DNA from: Paeniglutamicibacter sulfureus
Lineage (GTDB): Bacteria; Actinomycetota; Actinomycetes; Actinomycetales; Micrococcaceae
Length of the DNA stretch: 64,000 bases
Direction: 5' to 3'
Assembly: GCF_039535115.1 (NCBI RefSeq)
Contig: NZ_BAAAWO010000001.1
Location: forward strand, 2,976,001 to 3,040,000
Both the position numbers and the translations under genes were made by a program. This document shows positions 49,223 to 59,732 of the stretch, piece by piece. Numbering within the stretch: position 1 is the first letter of the stretch; the number at the start of each line of letters is the position of its first letter. The notes below the pieces were generated by a model. That model saw only the letters and a list, made by a program, of their open reading frames with translations. It was not told the DNA's origin and did no database searches.

Positions 49223-50248
49223 ATGCCCTCCACAGCCACACTTCCCCCCGTCAAGGCCCGCGTCCCCGGCCGCATCAGCGTCATCATCCCCGCGATGGAC
49301 CAGCAGGATTTCATTGGCGACGCCCTGGCGTCCCTGGCCCTCCAGCAACTGAAGGGAAGGGAACTGGAAGTACTGGTTGTCGATGACGCCTCCACCGATG
49401 CCACCGTGGCAATCACCGCGGAGTTCGGCACACGTATTCCCGGCCTGAAGATCCTCACGCACCATGCCAACCGCGGGGTGTCCGCCGCCCGCAACACCGG
49501 GCTGGAAAACGCCAGCGGCGAATTCGTGGTCTTCCTGGATCCCGACGACTGGTTTGCCCCGAACCACCTGGCACAGCTGGCCGACGGGCTGGAGGCACTG
49601 GACGTGGACTTCGTGCGCTGCGACCACGTCCGGGTCACCGGCGCGAACCGGACCCTGCACCACGCTCCGCAAGCCAACCGAAACATCGTGTTGGACCCGG
49701 CCGACGACATCTCCCCCATCCACACCGCGACCATGATCGACTACCCCCTGGTCTGGGCGGGCATGTACCGCGCCGAGGTGCTGGAGTCCGCTGCACCGCG
49801 CTTCAACGAGGAGCTGCGCACCTGCGAGGACAGGGCCTGGATGTGGGAGCTGTGCCTCAACGCCAAAAGCTACGCGGTCCTGAACGCGCCGGGGGTTTTC
49901 TACCGCCGCGGACTTCCCGGCTCCCTCACGCAGGTCTTCGACGACCGGCAACTGGACTTCGTGGACGCCTATGCAGGGATCCTGGACATGGTGCTGGACG
50001 ATCCGGCGCACGAGACCCACGCACCCAAGGCACTGCGGCAATTCCTCGCCGTTTCCTGCCACCACCTCAAGCGCTCCGCCGAGTTCCCGCCCGCCCTGCG
50101 CCAGGCCCTGCGCTTGCGCATCGCCGACCGGCTGGCGATGGTGCCGACACCGCTGCTGGAAGACGGGCTGGCCCAACTCGACGCCAAGCGCCGCAAGACA
50201 TTGACCGGCCTGCGGCCCTCCGCCGCGGCCAAGAGGGAAAGCAAATGA
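49223..50248 (+). CDS. Family 2 glycosyltransferase
   Basis: A 341-residue GT-A enzyme. It begins GRISVIIPAMDQQDFIGDAL, with VVDDASTDAT, NRGVSAARNTGLENASGEF and the D-x-D-like FLDPDDWF. The acceptor-side CEDRAWMWEL is typical. It transfers a sugar from a nucleotide donor, probably building the surface glycan of this cluster. ATG 49223 is preferred over GTG 49166. The stop overlaps the next gene by ATGA. Confidence 0.88.
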   Translation: MPSTATLPPVKARVPGRISVIIPAMDQQDFIGDALASLALQQLKGRELEVLVVDDASTDATVAITAEFGTRIPGLKILTHHANRGVSAARNTGLENASGEFVVFLDPDDWFAPNHLAQLADGLEALDVDFVRCDHVRVTGANRTLHHAPQANRNIVLDPADDISPIHTATMIDYPLVWAGMYRAEVLESAAPRFNEELRTCEDRAWMWELCLNAKSYAVLNAPGVFYRRGLPGSLTQVFDDRQLDFVDAYAGILDMVLDDPAHETHAPKALRQFLAVSCHHLKRSAEFPPALRQALRLRIADRLAMVPTPLLEDGLAQLDAKRRKTLTGLRPSAAAKRESK

Positions 50249-51609
50249 TCCAACTCATCCAGGCGTCCACCTACTTCCAGGTCGTCTCGCTGGCCGCGAT
50301 GGTCGATGCCGGCCTGCTCCCGGAGGCCGAGCGCCGCGTCCTGGTGCTGGCCAACGGCAGCCAGATGCCCGAAATCACCACACCGCTGCGCGGGAACCCG
50401 GGCTTCGAGGCCCTGGCCGCGCGCTTCGACGACGTGGTGGACCTGGGCGAGCTGCTGTGGCCACGCCGCCCGGGGCAGTTCAATCCCCGGAACGAGGAAC
50501 TCCCGCTCTTCGAGAAGCTGTTGCGCCACCGCTGGGACCTCGGCGCGGGGCAGGTGTCGCTGGTGCTCGAATCCATCCAGGTGAACCCGGCACAGGCATT
50601 GGCCAGGATCTTCTTCGACGCACCGATTTCCGTGCATTCTGACGGGTTGATGTCCTACGGCCCCACGCGCAACAAGCTGTCCGTGCAGATGACCCAGCGC
50701 CTGCGCGAGACCATCCACATCGACCTGGTGCCGGGCCTGGAGCCCATGCTGCTGCTCGAGGCCCCGGTGCAGCGCAAGGTCCTGCGCCTCGAGCCGCTGG
50801 CCGCCGTCTTTGCCGAGCTGGCGGCCGCGGCAGGGCCCGCCGGCCTCGACCTGCCCCAAGGCGCAGCCCTGGTGGTGGGCCAGTACCTGGGCTCGCTGGG
50901 CATCCTCGACACGGCCAGGGAACTGGAGTTGCACCACCACATGCTGTTGGCAGCCAGGGAGGCCGGGGCGGGCTCCGTGGTGTTTAAGCCGCACCCCAGC
51001 GCCGGCACGACCGCCGCGCTGCAACTGCGTGCCCGCGCAGAGTCCCTGGGTCTGGAGTTCCGGATCCTGCACACCGACCTGCTGGCCGAAACCGTCATCA
51101 CGCTCATGAGCCCGTTGGTGGTCATCTCCTGCTTCTCCACGGCATTGATCAGCGCCAAGTACATGCTTGGCACCCCCGTCATCGCCGTGGGCACCGGGGA
51201 CTTGCTGCAGGAACTGAGCCCCTACCAGAACAGCAACCGCATCCCGGTCTCGATCGTCGACGCCCTGCTCGTCCAGGAGCTGGCAACCCCCGCCGAGGCG
51301 GGTCCCGACGACGAACTCACCCCACTGCTGCGCGCCGTGGCCTATTGCATGCAGTACCGCAACCTGCCCGGGCTTCGCGAGGATGCCGCCGCGTTCCTGG
51401 AGTCGAACTACTCGTCCTTTGCCGCGCATTTCAAGCGCCGTCGGCTGGCCGCCCTGGACCTGCCCCCGACCTGGGCCCACCCCTCGCGGGCCAACCGCAG
51501 CCGGGTCTGGGGACGCAGCATCAAGCGTCGTGCCCTGCGCGTCGGCTCCCGCTCCCTGGAAAAATTGGCACGCACGCTCCAGGAGACCTCTTCCCGTGTA
51601 TCCCGCTGA
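50245..51609 (+). CDS. Polysialyltransferase-like glycosyltransferase
   Basis: A 454-residue protein. MIQLIQASTYFQVVSLAAMV opens as in the alpha-2,8-polysialyltransferase family. Motifs near the donor site are SVHSDGLMSYGP, VVFKPHPSAGTT (the HP motif) and VVISCFSTALISAKY (the S-S/T motif). Such enzymes add sialic acid from CMP-sialate. With neuA/neuB upstream it probably polymerises or caps with the CMP-activated sugar. It overlaps the GT2 gene by 4 bases and the next gene by 14. Confidence 0.78.
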   Translation: MIQLIQASTYFQVVSLAAMVDAGLLPEAERRVLVLANGSQMPEITTPLRGNPGFEALAARFDDVVDLGELLWPRRPGQFNPRNEELPLFEKLLRHRWDLGAGQVSLVLESIQVNPAQALARIFFDAPISVHSDGLMSYGPTRNKLSVQMTQRLRETIHIDLVPGLEPMLLLEAPVQRKVLRLEPLAAVFAELAAAAGPAGLDLPQGAALVVGQYLGSLGILDTARELELHHHMLLAAREAGAGSVVFKPHPSAGTTAALQLRARAESLGLEFRILHTDLLAETVITLMSPLVVISCFSTALISAKYMLGTPVIAVGTGDLLQELSPYQNSNRIPVSIVDALLVQELATPAEAGPDDELTPLLRAVAYCMQYRNLPGLREDAAAFLESNYSSFAAHFKRRRLAALDLPPTWAHPSRANRSRVWGRSIKRRALRVGSRSLEKLARTLQETSSRVSR

Positions 51610-52612
51610 ATCGGCCGTCGCCCGTCCCCGCTTCGGACATGCCGAGGTGTGGGTGGAATCCCCGCTGCAACTGCTCTCCGCCATCGAGGCGCACGGAGCC
51701 GGGCTGCTGGGAACCACCAGCCGCATCCACCCGCGCGGGGGCACCACGACGCTAGACGCCACCCTGGCCACGCTCATCGCGCAGGCCCCGGCGGGCGTGC
51801 AGTTCGCGCCGTCCACCGCTGCCCCTCCCGCGCCGGGATCCGCCGGGGCCCGGCGCTGGGTGATAGGCGACGCGTATTCGGGAAGGGTCCAGCGCGCCAT
51901 GCTGGGGTACATCGCCGTGGAGGAAGTGGTGATCATCGACGACGGCCTGGCCACGCTGGGTCTCATCAAGGCGCTGGTGTCCGCCGAGCCGACCCCCTTG
52001 GTGCGTCCGCGCTCCCGCACGAACCCGGCACGCCGGGCGTTGGGCATCGCCAGCTGGTACCGCCTGCGCGCCCTGGCCCGGGCGGGCCGCCTGCTGATCT
52101 TCACTGCCCTTCCCGTCGAGCCCGACATCGCGCAGCGGTTCCTGGAGCTGGGCGGGCACCTGGAGTCCCACCGCTTCGAATGGCTGAACACCCAACCGGT
52201 GACCGAGCGGATCAACGAGCCCACCGTGGTTGTCGGTTCGGCCATGGCCGCCGACGGGCTCATCCACGCGGAGCCGTACTTCCGCTGGCTGGATTCGCTG
52301 ACGCTCGACGGGCCCGTCGCCTACTTCCCGCACCGCCGCGAGTCGGGGAAGTTCCTGGCCCTGCTCGCGGACCACGACCGAATCGTGGTCCGCGAGCACA
52401 CCATCCCCATCGAAATGCGATTGCGCTCGCTGCGCCCCGGCCAGGTCGTGCGGGCCTTGCCCTCCACTGCCCTGCCGTCCCTGCGGCTGCTGCTGGGCGA
52501 GGGCGGGGTGCGGATCCTGGGCCAAGGGATCCCTGCCGCCTGGTGGAAACCCGCCGCCACCCCAGAACTTCGTTCCCACTTGTCCTCGTCCCTGGAGCTG
52601 TTGACCCCGTGA
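51596..52612 (+). CDS. Putative transferase of the surface-glycan cluster
   Basis: A 338-residue protein starting at GTG 51596, with AGGAG about 10 bases upstream inside the previous gene. EVWVESPLQLLSAIEAHGAG and VVIIDDGLATLGLIKAL resemble the beginning and HDGL-like part of polysialyltransferase-type proteins. YFPHRRESGKFL may supply the HP-like His. It looks like a distant paralogue of its upstream neighbour. It overlaps the next gene by GTGA. Confidence 0.68.
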   Translation: MYPAESAVARPRFGHAEVWVESPLQLLSAIEAHGAGLLGTTSRIHPRGGTTTLDATLATLIAQAPAGVQFAPSTAAPPAPGSAGARRWVIGDAYSGRVQRAMLGYIAVEEVVIIDDGLATLGLIKALVSAEPTPLVRPRSRTNPARRALGIASWYRLRALARAGRLLIFTALPVEPDIAQRFLELGGHLESHRFEWLNTQPVTERINEPTVVVGSAMAADGLIHAEPYFRWLDSLTLDGPVAYFPHRRESGKFLALLADHDRIVVREHTIPIEMRLRSLRPGQVVRALPSTALPSLRLLLGEGGVRILGQGIPAAWWKPAATPELRSHLSSSLELLTP

Positions 52613-53841
52613 ACAATCTTTCATTCAGACCCAGCATCGTGGCCGTGGCCGACTCCGATTCCTACCTGAAGCTGGCCTGCACCACCCTCTCGGCCCTCGG
52701 ACCGGAATGGGACCGCCGCGTGGTGTTGGTGCGCACCCCGATCGCCCCCACCCCGGAACAGATTGCCGCCGCGACCGCCGGCACCTGCTTCGAGGCCGAG
52801 GACATTCCGGTCATTCCGCGGGCCGCGCTGAATTACGACTCGCTCGAGGAACACATTATCTTTGCCGCTGCCACCGGGCCGGTGGTCAGCGAGCTTTTCA
52901 CGAAGCTCCTGCGCTCCAAGACCAACTCGGCGCGCCCCGCTGCGCTGATCTCGGCGCTGCCCGGCGTCGCCTACCCGGCGACCACCAAGGGCTGGGCCTA
53001 CCGGCGAAGCGGGGACGCGTTTATCGTGCATTCCCATGCCGAGGCCCGCGAATTCTCGCACCTGGCCGACATGGAGACCGGCCACAGCCCCGACATCCTG
53101 GTCTCGAAGCTTCCTTTCCTGAAGACCGCCGGGTTCCCGCAGCCCCAGACCTCCCCCATCGACACCGTGGTGTTTGCTTCCCAGGCCAAGGTCCCGGTCC
53201 AGCGCGCCGAACGCGAGGAGATCCTGCTGGCCCTTGAACGGGTGGCGCGGTTGAACCCGGACGTGCGCGTTCTGGTCAAGCTCCGCGCCCGTGCCGGGGA
53301 ACCACAGACCCATGCAGAGGCCCACCCCTTCGACGCCCTGTGGGAGCAGCTGGTGGCCGAGGGGAAGGTCGGGGCCGGGCATGTGGAGTTCGTGACCGGA
53401 GCCATGGACCGGGTGCTGGTTCCCGGTTCCGCGTTGCTCACTGTCTCCTCCACGGCTGCGTTGGAGGCGGTGGATCGTGGACTGCCGGTATTGGTGATGA
53501 CCGATTTCGGCCTCAATGACCAGATGCTCAACTCAGTCTTCCGAGGCTCCGGGCTCTTGGGAACCCTTGATGACGCGGCAACATTGCACTTTTCTTTCCC
53601 GAATCGCGCGTGGTTGCGGGAAAACTACTTCCACCGCCGCGGCCCGGAATTCATCTCCGCGCTTTCCCACTATGCCCAGCGTGCCCAGAACCAGGCGCTG
53701 ACCACCTCGAACGAGCAGCTGGCCATGGTCCGTGACGTCGCTTTCAGGCAGCGAGTACGCACCTCGCTGCCACGCCCGGCCCTCGAGGCGTTGCTGCGGA
53801 TACGGCGCTGGTGGCTGCGCGAACGCGGCTCCCGGATCTGA
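52609..53841 (+). CDS. Putative glycosyltransferase (DUF6716-like)
   Basis: A 410-residue protein starting at GTG 52609. It has a GT-B-like layout: an N-terminal Rossmann-like part (PSIVAVADSDSYLKLACTTL), a linker, and a C-terminal part with TVVFASQAKVPVQRAERE, VLVKLRARAGE and the donor-side LLTVSSTAALEAVDRGLPVLVM. The assignment to DUF6716 is from memory of similar actinobacterial proteins and unverified. It is the last gene of the cluster. Confidence 0.68.
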   Translation: MNNLSFRPSIVAVADSDSYLKLACTTLSALGPEWDRRVVLVRTPIAPTPEQIAAATAGTCFEAEDIPVIPRAALNYDSLEEHIIFAAATGPVVSELFTKLLRSKTNSARPAALISALPGVAYPATTKGWAYRRSGDAFIVHSHAEAREFSHLADMETGHSPDILVSKLPFLKTAGFPQPQTSPIDTVVFASQAKVPVQRAEREEILLALERVARLNPDVRVLVKLRARAGEPQTHAEAHPFDALWEQLVAEGKVGAGHVEFVTGAMDRVLVPGSALLTVSSTAALEAVDRGLPVLVMTDFGLNDQMLNSVFRGSGLLGTLDDAATLHFSFPNRAWLRENYFHRRGPEFISALSHYAQRAQNQALTTSNEQLAMVRDVAFRQRVRTSLPRPALEALLRIRRWWLRERGSRI

Positions 53842-53970
53842 TCCGCCAGCCCGCTTGTACCACTGAAGAAGCCCGTTGGGAATAACCGTCCCGCTTTCTC
53901 ACTTAGCATTGTAGATGTGCTGGACGGTGGGCCTTCCCCTGCCCAGAAGTTTTGATTTTGAGGAGACAAG

Positions 53971-55050
53971 GTGTCGGAAAATCCGATTCGGGTTGCAATT
54001 GTTGGCGTAGGCAACTGCGCCACGTCATTGGTGCAAGGTGTTGAGTACTACCGTGACGCGGACCCGCAGGCCACGGTTCCCGGCCTGATGCACGTCCAGT
54101 TCGGCAAGTACCACGTCAATGACGTGCAATTCGTGGCGGCCTTCGACGTGGACGACAAGAAGGTCGGACTGGACCTGGCGGACGCCATCCACGCCTCCGA
54201 GAACAACACCATCAAGATCGCCGACGTCCCGACCTCGGGCGTCACGGTGCAGCGCGGCCACACCCTCGACGGCCTGGGCAAGTACTACCGCGAGACCATC
54301 ACCGAGTCCTCCGCGGAGCCCGTGGACATGGTTGAGACGCTGAAAGCCGCACAGGTCGACGTCCTGGTCTGCTACCTGCCGGTCGGCTCCGACGCCGCCG
54401 CAAAGTTCTACGCACAGGCATGCATCGACGCCGGCGTGGCCTTCGTCAACGCCCTGCCGGTGTTCATTGCCGGCACCAAGGAGTGGGCCGACAAGTTCAC
54501 CGCCGCCGGCGTCCCGATCGTCGGCGACGACATCAAGTCCCAGATCGGCGCCACCATCACCCACCGCGTGATGGCCAAGCTCTTTGAAGACCGCGGCGTC
54601 ACCCTGGACCGCACCTACCAGCTCAATGTCGGCGGCAACATGGACTTCAAGAACATGCTCGAGCGCGACCGCCTGGAGTCCAAGAAGATCTCCAAGACCC
54701 AGGCCGTCACCTCCAACACCACCGCGGTGCTGGAGGCCGACGACGTGCACATTGGCCCGTCTGACTACGTCGCCTGGCTCGATGACCGCAAGTGGGCCTT
54801 CGTGCGCCTCGAAGGCCGCAACTTCGGTGATGCCCCGGTGTCCCTGGAATACAAGCTTGAGGTGTGGGACTCCCCCAACTCCGCAGGCGTCATCATCGAT
54901 GCCGTGCGCGCCGCCAAGATCGCCCTGGACCGCGGCATCGGCGGACCGATTCTCTCGGCTTCCTCGTACTTCATGAAGTCGCCGCCGGAGCAGTACAACG
55001 ACGACATCGCCAAGGAAAAGGTCGAGGCCTTCATCCGCGGCGAAGCCTAG
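53971..55050 (+). CDS. ino1: Inositol-3-phosphate synthase
   Basis: A 359-residue NAD-dependent enzyme converting glucose 6-phosphate to inositol 3-phosphate. Blocks are [66 protein letters not shown] and [14 protein letters not shown]. It feeds phosphatidylinositol and mycothiol synthesis. The GTG at 53971 follows GAGGAGACAAG. The gene stands alone between the glycan cluster and fhs. Confidence 0.96.
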   Translation: MSENPIRVAIVGVGNCATSLVQGVEYYRDADPQATVPGLMHVQFGKYHVNDVQFVAAFDVDDKKVGLDLADAIHASENNTIKIADVPTSGVTVQRGHTLDGLGKYYRETITESSAEPVDMVETLKAAQVDVLVCYLPVGSDAAAKFYAQACIDAGVAFVNALPVFIAGTKEWADKFTAAGVPIVGDDIKSQIGATITHRVMAKLFEDRGVTLDRTYQLNVGGNMDFKNMLERDRLESKKISKTQAVTSNTTAVLEADDVHIGPSDYVAWLDDRKWAFVRLEGRNFGDAPVSLEYKLEVWDSPNSAGVIIDAVRAAKIALDRGIGGPILSASSYFMKSPPEQYNDDIAKEKVEAFIRGEA

Positions 55051-55081
55051 GACTCAACGCCGCGCCCGTGTAATGGGTGCG

Positions 55082-55125
55082 AACCGTCGAAGCCACCACG
55101 GTTGCCCGTGGTGGCTTCGACGGTT
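55082..55125. terminator. Bidirectional terminator between ino1 and fhs
   Basis: A perfect 19-bp stem, AACCGTCGAAGCCACCACG with CGTGGTGGCTTCGACGGTT, with a 6-base loop. It lies between convergent ino1 and fhs and ends in TTAA on the plus side. Confidence 0.9.
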
Positions 55126-55181
55126 AATCCCCGACCAGGGGGTCCCTGCGCCTTCCCGCGATCATTGCCGGGTCAGCGCGA

Positions 55182-56867
55182 TTACGACAGGCCGACGGCC
55201 CGCCCGTTTTCGTCAACATCCATGCGCATCGAGGCCGGAACCTTGGGCAGGCCCGGCATTGTCATGAGGGTCCCGGTGATCGCCACGATGAACCCGGCAC
55301 CGGTCTTGGGAATGAGATCCCGCACGTGCAGCGTGAACCCCTCGGGAGCGCCCAGCAGCGTGGGGTCGTCGGAGAACGAGTACTGGGTCTTGGCCATGCA
55401 CACCGGGAGATTGTCCCAGCCGTTGTCATGGATTTGCTTGAGCATCCGCGTGGCAGCTGCGGAATACTCGACTCCGGCGCCTCCGTAGATCTCCCGCACG
55501 ACCGTCTGGATCTTCTCCTCGACGGGACGATCCAAGTCGTAGAGAGGGGCAAAATTGTTCGGGGCCTCGATGGCCCGCAACACGGCGGAGGCCAGCTCAC
55601 CGGCCCCTTCTCCCCCCTGTCCCCAGACATCCGCCACAGCGCATTCGATGCCGTTGGCGGCTGCCCATTCGGTGACAACCGCGATTTCTTCCTCGGTGTC
55701 CGCGGTGAACCTGTTGATGCCGATAACCGGCTGGACCCCGAATTTCCTGACGTTTTGGGCGTGCCGGACCAGATTGGCCATGCCGTCGCGTACCGCTTCG
55801 ACGTTTTCGCTCTTCAACGCGTCTTTGGCCACGCCGCCATGCATCTTAAGAGCACGAATAGTTGCCACCAGGACCACCGCATCGGGATTGCAGCCGGCAT
55901 AGCGGGCCTTGATGTCCATGAACTTCTCGGCGCCCAAATCCGCCCCGAAGCCGGCCTCGGTGACCACGATGTCGGCCAGCGAACGGGCAGTATTGGTGGC
56001 GATAGCCGAGTTGCAACCGTGGGCGATGTTGGCGAACGGTCCTCCATGGATGAACGCCGGCGTTCCGGCCATGGTCTGGACGAGGTTGGGCTTGATGGCG
56101 TCCTTGAGCAACATAGTCATGGCGCCGGACGCCCCTAGGTCGTCCACGGTGACGGGGGTCTTGGCGTAGGTGTATCCGATCGTCATCCGGCCCAGACGAG
56201 TCCGCAGGTCATCGAGACCGGTTGCCAGGCAGAAGACCGCCATGACTTCCGAGGCCACGGTGATCTCAAATCCCGTTTCGCGCGGAACACCTTCGGTCGG
56301 GCCGCCAAGGCCGATCACGATGTTGCGCAGGGCTCGGTCGTTCATGTCCATGACGCGCTTGAAGGTGATCCGGCGCGGGTCAATTTCCAAGGCATTGCCC
56401 TGATGCAGATGGTTGTCGAGTAGCGCCATCAGCAGGTTGTTCGCGCTGGTGATGGCATGGAAATCCCCGGTGAAATGCATGTTGATCTCATCCATGGGCA
56501 GGACCTGCGAGTAACCGCCACCGGTGGCTCCGCCCTTCATGCCGAAGATCGGCCCCAGCGACGGTTCGCGCAGGGCGATCATCGTCTTGGCGCCGGCGGC
56601 CGCAAGGGCATCTCCCAGACCCACCGTGATGGTGGATTTCCCCTCCCCGGCAGGCGTTGGGGATACTCCGCTGACCAAGACCACTTTTCCGAGTTTCGCC
56701 CCGCGTGCTCTCAGGCGTGCCGGATCGATCTTGGCCTTGTAGCGACCGTAGGCCTCAACCGCGTCTTCCGGAATCCCGGCCGACGCGGCAATCTCGGAAA
56801 TTGGCTTGAGCACGGCCCGCGAAGCAATCGCTAGATCACTCATGTCGGCTTCCGGCATCGCTGTCAT
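55182..56867 (-). CDS. fhs: Formate-tetrahydrofolate ligase
   Basis: A 561-residue enzyme forming 10-formyl-THF from formate, ATP and THF. The P-loop is TPAGEGKST, followed by [68 protein letters not shown] and the final [21 protein letters not shown] 56867 is chosen for AGGGGA upstream; ATG 56843 is also possible. It serves one-carbon metabolism. Confidence 0.96.
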   Translation of the reverse strand: MTAMPEADMSDLAIASRAVLKPISEIAASAGIPEDAVEAYGRYKAKIDPARLRARGAKLGKVVLVSGVSPTPAGEGKSTITVGLGDALAAAGAKTMIALREPSLGPIFGMKGGATGGGYSQVLPMDEINMHFTGDFHAITSANNLLMALLDNHLHQGNALEIDPRRITFKRVMDMNDRALRNIVIGLGGPTEGVPRETGFEITVASEVMAVFCLATGLDDLRTRLGRMTIGYTYAKTPVTVDDLGASGAMTMLLKDAIKPNLVQTMAGTPAFIHGGPFANIAHGCNSAIATNTARSLADIVVTEAGFGADLGAEKFMDIKARYAGCNPDAVVLVATIRALKMHGGVAKDALKSENVEAVRDGMANLVRHAQNVRKFGVQPVIGINRFTADTEEEIAVVTEWAAANGIECAVADVWGQGGEGAGELASAVLRAIEAPNNFAPLYDLDRPVEEKIQTVVREIYGGAGVEYSAAATRMLKQIHDNGWDNLPVCMAKTQYSFSDDPTLLGAPEGFTLHVRDLIPKTGAGFIVAITGTLMTMPGLPKVPASMRMDVDENGRAVGLS

Positions 56868-57010
56868 AGTGTGTCCCCTATCTGGATTCCCGGTGGCGGG
56901 GTGATTGAGGACGTTCAAGGAGTCTGGCCGTCCTCGCTACACCTTCAAGCTATCACCGCATCAGCGGAACAAGGAGAAGCCCGGCCCCGTGACCGGCAGG
57001 TCTCGGTCTT

Positions 57011-58528
57011 TTAGGGATCCACCGGAAAGGCAGCGACCGCTCCGGCAAAGCCCAGAACCACATGGCTTTCACCGGAATCCTGTGCCTGGAGCGCGCCGAC
57101 ACTGACACCTCTGGCTTCCTTGCCGCCTGCCGCACAGGGATAGAGCAGCGTCCCGCCGTTGCCATCCTCGGGCTTGGTGTACTTGGCATCCTTGGTGCAC
57201 AGGAAGCGTTCCCCGGCGGCGACATTGATGGTCTTGCCGGTACGGGTGTCTAGCAACGTCGGCGTCTCTTCCGCTGCCAGGAAGAGGCTTGCCCCGCCGT
57301 CATCGGGTGCGTGGGCGACATCCAGGTCGGCAGCCCTTGGGTAGCTTTTGGTCTTCCAGATGACCTTCCCAGTTTTCGGGTCGAACCCTTCCAAATGGAC
57401 TTTGACATCCTCGAATCTGCCCTTGGTTCCCTTGGCTTCCTTAAATCTTCCGGAGTCGAAGATGCATCTCACTGGATAGGCTTTTCCCTCCTCAAGCACA
57501 GTCTGTTTCCGGCCCATGGGGGGCAGGCAGTAAGTGGCTGCCCCCTTGGCTTTCCACAGGGTCTTTCCGTTTTCGGCATCTATGCCGAACATCATTTCCT
57601 GGCGGAAGTCCGTATCGCGGGCGACGACGTTTCCCTTGCTGTCCTGGGTTTCCTTGTGTTCTCGGCCGATCCAGCCGGAGTAGACTCCGAGCTTTTCCGA
57701 GTAGTCAACGTTCCAGCCCTGACCGGGTGTGTAGCCCGGTCCCATGGCCTTGGCCAGGGACACTCCCCACACTTTCTTGTTTCCCTTGAGCCGCAGGAGG
57801 TTGCTCGTGTTTCCGGTGTAGTGCCCGTAGAGTTCCCCGCCACTGATTGGGAAGATGGAATCCCCCACCTTGTGCTGCGGCGTGAGGGTTCGCTGGGTTC
57901 CCCGGTCGAGGTCGACACGCATCCGCTGCTCGTCATTGATGTATGGGTTGATCGAGAGATAGCACATGTCCTTGCTGTCTGGGCACGAGGACGGTCGGGA
58001 CCTCATCAGCTGCGCGGGCCCCTTGTAGACGACCTTGCCCGAGGCGATGTCCACGGCCACCGGCTTGGTCCAGACACCTCCGCTCCAGCCATCGCGTGGT
58101 TTCGATTTCTCCAGGAAGAGCGCCACATCCTTCCCCTTGGCCGTCTTACTCAGTTCCACCGTCATGTTGACGCCGCTGGGTACCCAGCCCGGGACAACGG
58201 TGACGCCCCAGAGTTTCTTGCCCGTGGTTTCCTTCAGCCCCACCAGCTGCAGCCCTTTGGCCCCTTCGGCGAGCACGACCGCCACCCCGTTGACCACCCG
58301 GGGGCGGTCCAAGACCTTCATCTTCACGCTCCATGAGGGTTCGACCATACGGGTTCGGCGATTGGCTAGTTCCGCCGCCGCGTCGACCGCAGGTGAAGCG
58401 GGCGCCAAGGCGTCCGTTCCCGAAATTGCTCCACCGGCCGATTCCGGTCCCGGCGTGCAGGAACCAACCATCAGCCCGACACAACAGAGTACGACTGCGA
58501 CGGCATATTTCCGTTTTCCCTTGTCCAT
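57011..58528 (-). CDS. Large secreted lipoprotein with PQQ-like repeats
   Basis: A 505-residue protein with a lipoprotein signal (KYAVAVVLCCVGLMVGSC). Repeated GLKETTGKKLWGVTV, GIDAENGKTLWKAKG and GFDPKTGKVIWKTKS units resemble the blades of PQQ/BamB-like propellers (D-x-x-T-G-K-x-x-W). The function is probably structural or binding; no catalytic residues are recognisable. Several Cys in the mature part (SSCPDSKDMC; CLPPMG; VRCIF; FLCTKD) may form disulfides. Confidence 0.7.
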   Translation of the reverse strand: MDKGKRKYAVAVVLCCVGLMVGSCTPGPESAGGAISGTDALAPASPAVDAAAELANRRTRMVEPSWSVKMKVLDRPRVVNGVAVVLAEGAKGLQLVGLKETTGKKLWGVTVVPGWVPSGVNMTVELSKTAKGKDVALFLEKSKPRDGWSGGVWTKPVAVDIASGKVVYKGPAQLMRSRPSSCPDSKDMCYLSINPYINDEQRMRVDLDRGTQRTLTPQHKVGDSIFPISGGELYGHYTGNTSNLLRLKGNKKVWGVSLAKAMGPGYTPGQGWNVDYSEKLGVYSGWIGREHKETQDSKGNVVARDTDFRQEMMFGIDAENGKTLWKAKGAATYCLPPMGRKQTVLEEGKAYPVRCIFDSGRFKEAKGTKGRFEDVKVHLEGFDPKTGKVIWKTKSYPRAADLDVAHAPDDGGASLFLAAEETPTLLDTRTGKTINVAAGERFLCTKDAKYTKPEDGNGGTLLYPCAAGGKEARGVSVGALQAQDSGESHVVLGFAGAVAAFPVDP

Positions 58529-58671
58529 GCCCTCATCCTAGGAATTGCGCCCATGCGATTGACCGGTGTCGGCGAATCTGTGGATAACTCCTGTGCGAGC
58601 GGGACCGTGCGCTTTGGGCGCCTGGGTTCGAGGTTTCCGTCCCTTTCCCGCGCAGTGGGAGAATGGAAGTC

Positions 58672-59556
58672 ATGTCCTCAACTCCCCCATTTGCCTTGCT
58701 TCTCGATGTCGACGGTCCCATCGCATCTCCGGTGACCCGCGATGTCGCACCGGAGATCATCTCCCTGCTCCTGGAACTCGCCATCTCGGGAATCCCCGTT
58801 GTCTTCAACACCGGGCGTTCCGACGAGTTCATCAAGCGCCAGGTGATGGGACCCATGATCACGTCGGGCATGCCCGAAAACCTTAAAATCCACGCCATCT
58901 GCGAAAAGGGAGCCACTTGGTTCACCTTTGATTCAACCGGCGCCGGGGAAGTCCACATCGACCACGGGCTTGCTGTCCCTGGGCACTATTCGGATGAAAT
59001 TCGAGAGCTGGTGGCCTCCAAATTCGACGACCACATGTTCTTCGACGAGACCAAACGCGCCATGGTTTCGGTGGAACAAAACATCGATGCAGCGAACCAT
59101 GAATACCGGCGCGCCCAAGAGCAATTCGATTCGGCCGCCATGGACGCGATGGCCCGCAGTGGCCTGGGCGTTGAACGACTGGAGGTAAGCCAACCGGATG
59201 CGAATGAGGAAATCTCCTACCGGGTCGACCCGACCATCATCTCCACGGACATTGAGTCGGTGGAACTGGGCAAGGACCTCGGTGCCAGACGCACCCTCGA
59301 GCTGTTGGTCGCGGATGGCATCTTCCCCGCGGAGTGGTTCACGGTTGGCGATTCCCGCACCGACTACGCCATGGCCGACTGGCTGGCGCAAAACGGGCAC
59401 CGGGTCAGCCACGTCGACGTGCGCCCGGGCGACGGCATTCCTGCAGGGAAACCCTACCCGGTGCTTACCGCACGGGATCTAGGTCTGGGACAGGACATCA
59501 TCCACGACCATGCAGGACTGGCGTTCCTCCGCCATTGGCGCGCGCAGCTCGACTGA
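58672..59556 (+). CDS. HAD-superfamily hydrolase (Cof/IIB-like)
   Basis: A 294-residue phosphatase-like protein. Motif I is LLLDVDGPIAS (nucleophile Asp, acid Asp), motif II VVFNTGRS and motif III/IV TVGDSRTDYAM. A large cap lies between (about 90-210). The layout resembles trehalose-phosphatase or Cof enzymes that dephosphorylate sugars or nucleotides. ATG 58672 is preferred for the GGGAG spacing; ATG 58663 is possible. It precedes the micro-ORF region on the other strand. Confidence 0.82.
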   Translation: MSSTPPFALLLDVDGPIASPVTRDVAPEIISLLLELAISGIPVVFNTGRSDEFIKRQVMGPMITSGMPENLKIHAICEKGATWFTFDSTGAGEVHIDHGLAVPGHYSDEIRELVASKFDDHMFFDETKRAMVSVEQNIDAANHEYRRAQEQFDSAAMDAMARSGLGVERLEVSQPDANEEISYRVDPTIISTDIESVELGKDLGARRTLELLVADGIFPAEWFTVGDSRTDYAMADWLAQNGHRVSHVDVRPGDGIPAGKPYPVLTARDLGLGQDIIHDHAGLAFLRHWRAQLD

Positions 59557-59605
59557 GCAGCCGCACGCATCCGATTGCCGATTGGCAGGAACCAACTTTA
59601 ACCGG

Positions 59606-59636
59606 CAAAGCCCGCCGGTGAAGCCGGCGGGCTTTG
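59606..59636. terminator. Hairpin terminator between the HAD gene and the micro-ORFs
   Basis: A perfect 13-bp stem, CAAAGCCCGCCGG with CCGGCGGGCTTTG, with a 5-base loop. It lies 49 bases after the HAD gene and 96 bases after the last minus-strand micro-ORF, so it may act on both. Confidence 0.85.
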
Positions 59637-59732
59637 CACAGTGGGTTACATACTCGTTCATGGTCATGCTCCTGGGTGGGTGAGTGACTTGCATTCCGGG
59701 CCAGGCTTTGTGGAGACCTGGTCCTAATTGAC

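Noticed and set aside
48179..50176. A 665-codon open frame on the minus strand across neuB and the GT2 gene
   Set aside because: It is antisense to two well-supported genes, is Gly/His/Val-rich low-complexity sequence, and has no recognisable domain; long antisense frames are common at this GC content.
49969..52263. A 764-codon open frame on the minus strand across the glycosyltransferase genes
   Set aside because: Same reason: it is the shadow of three chained plus-strand genes with clear start/stop overlaps.
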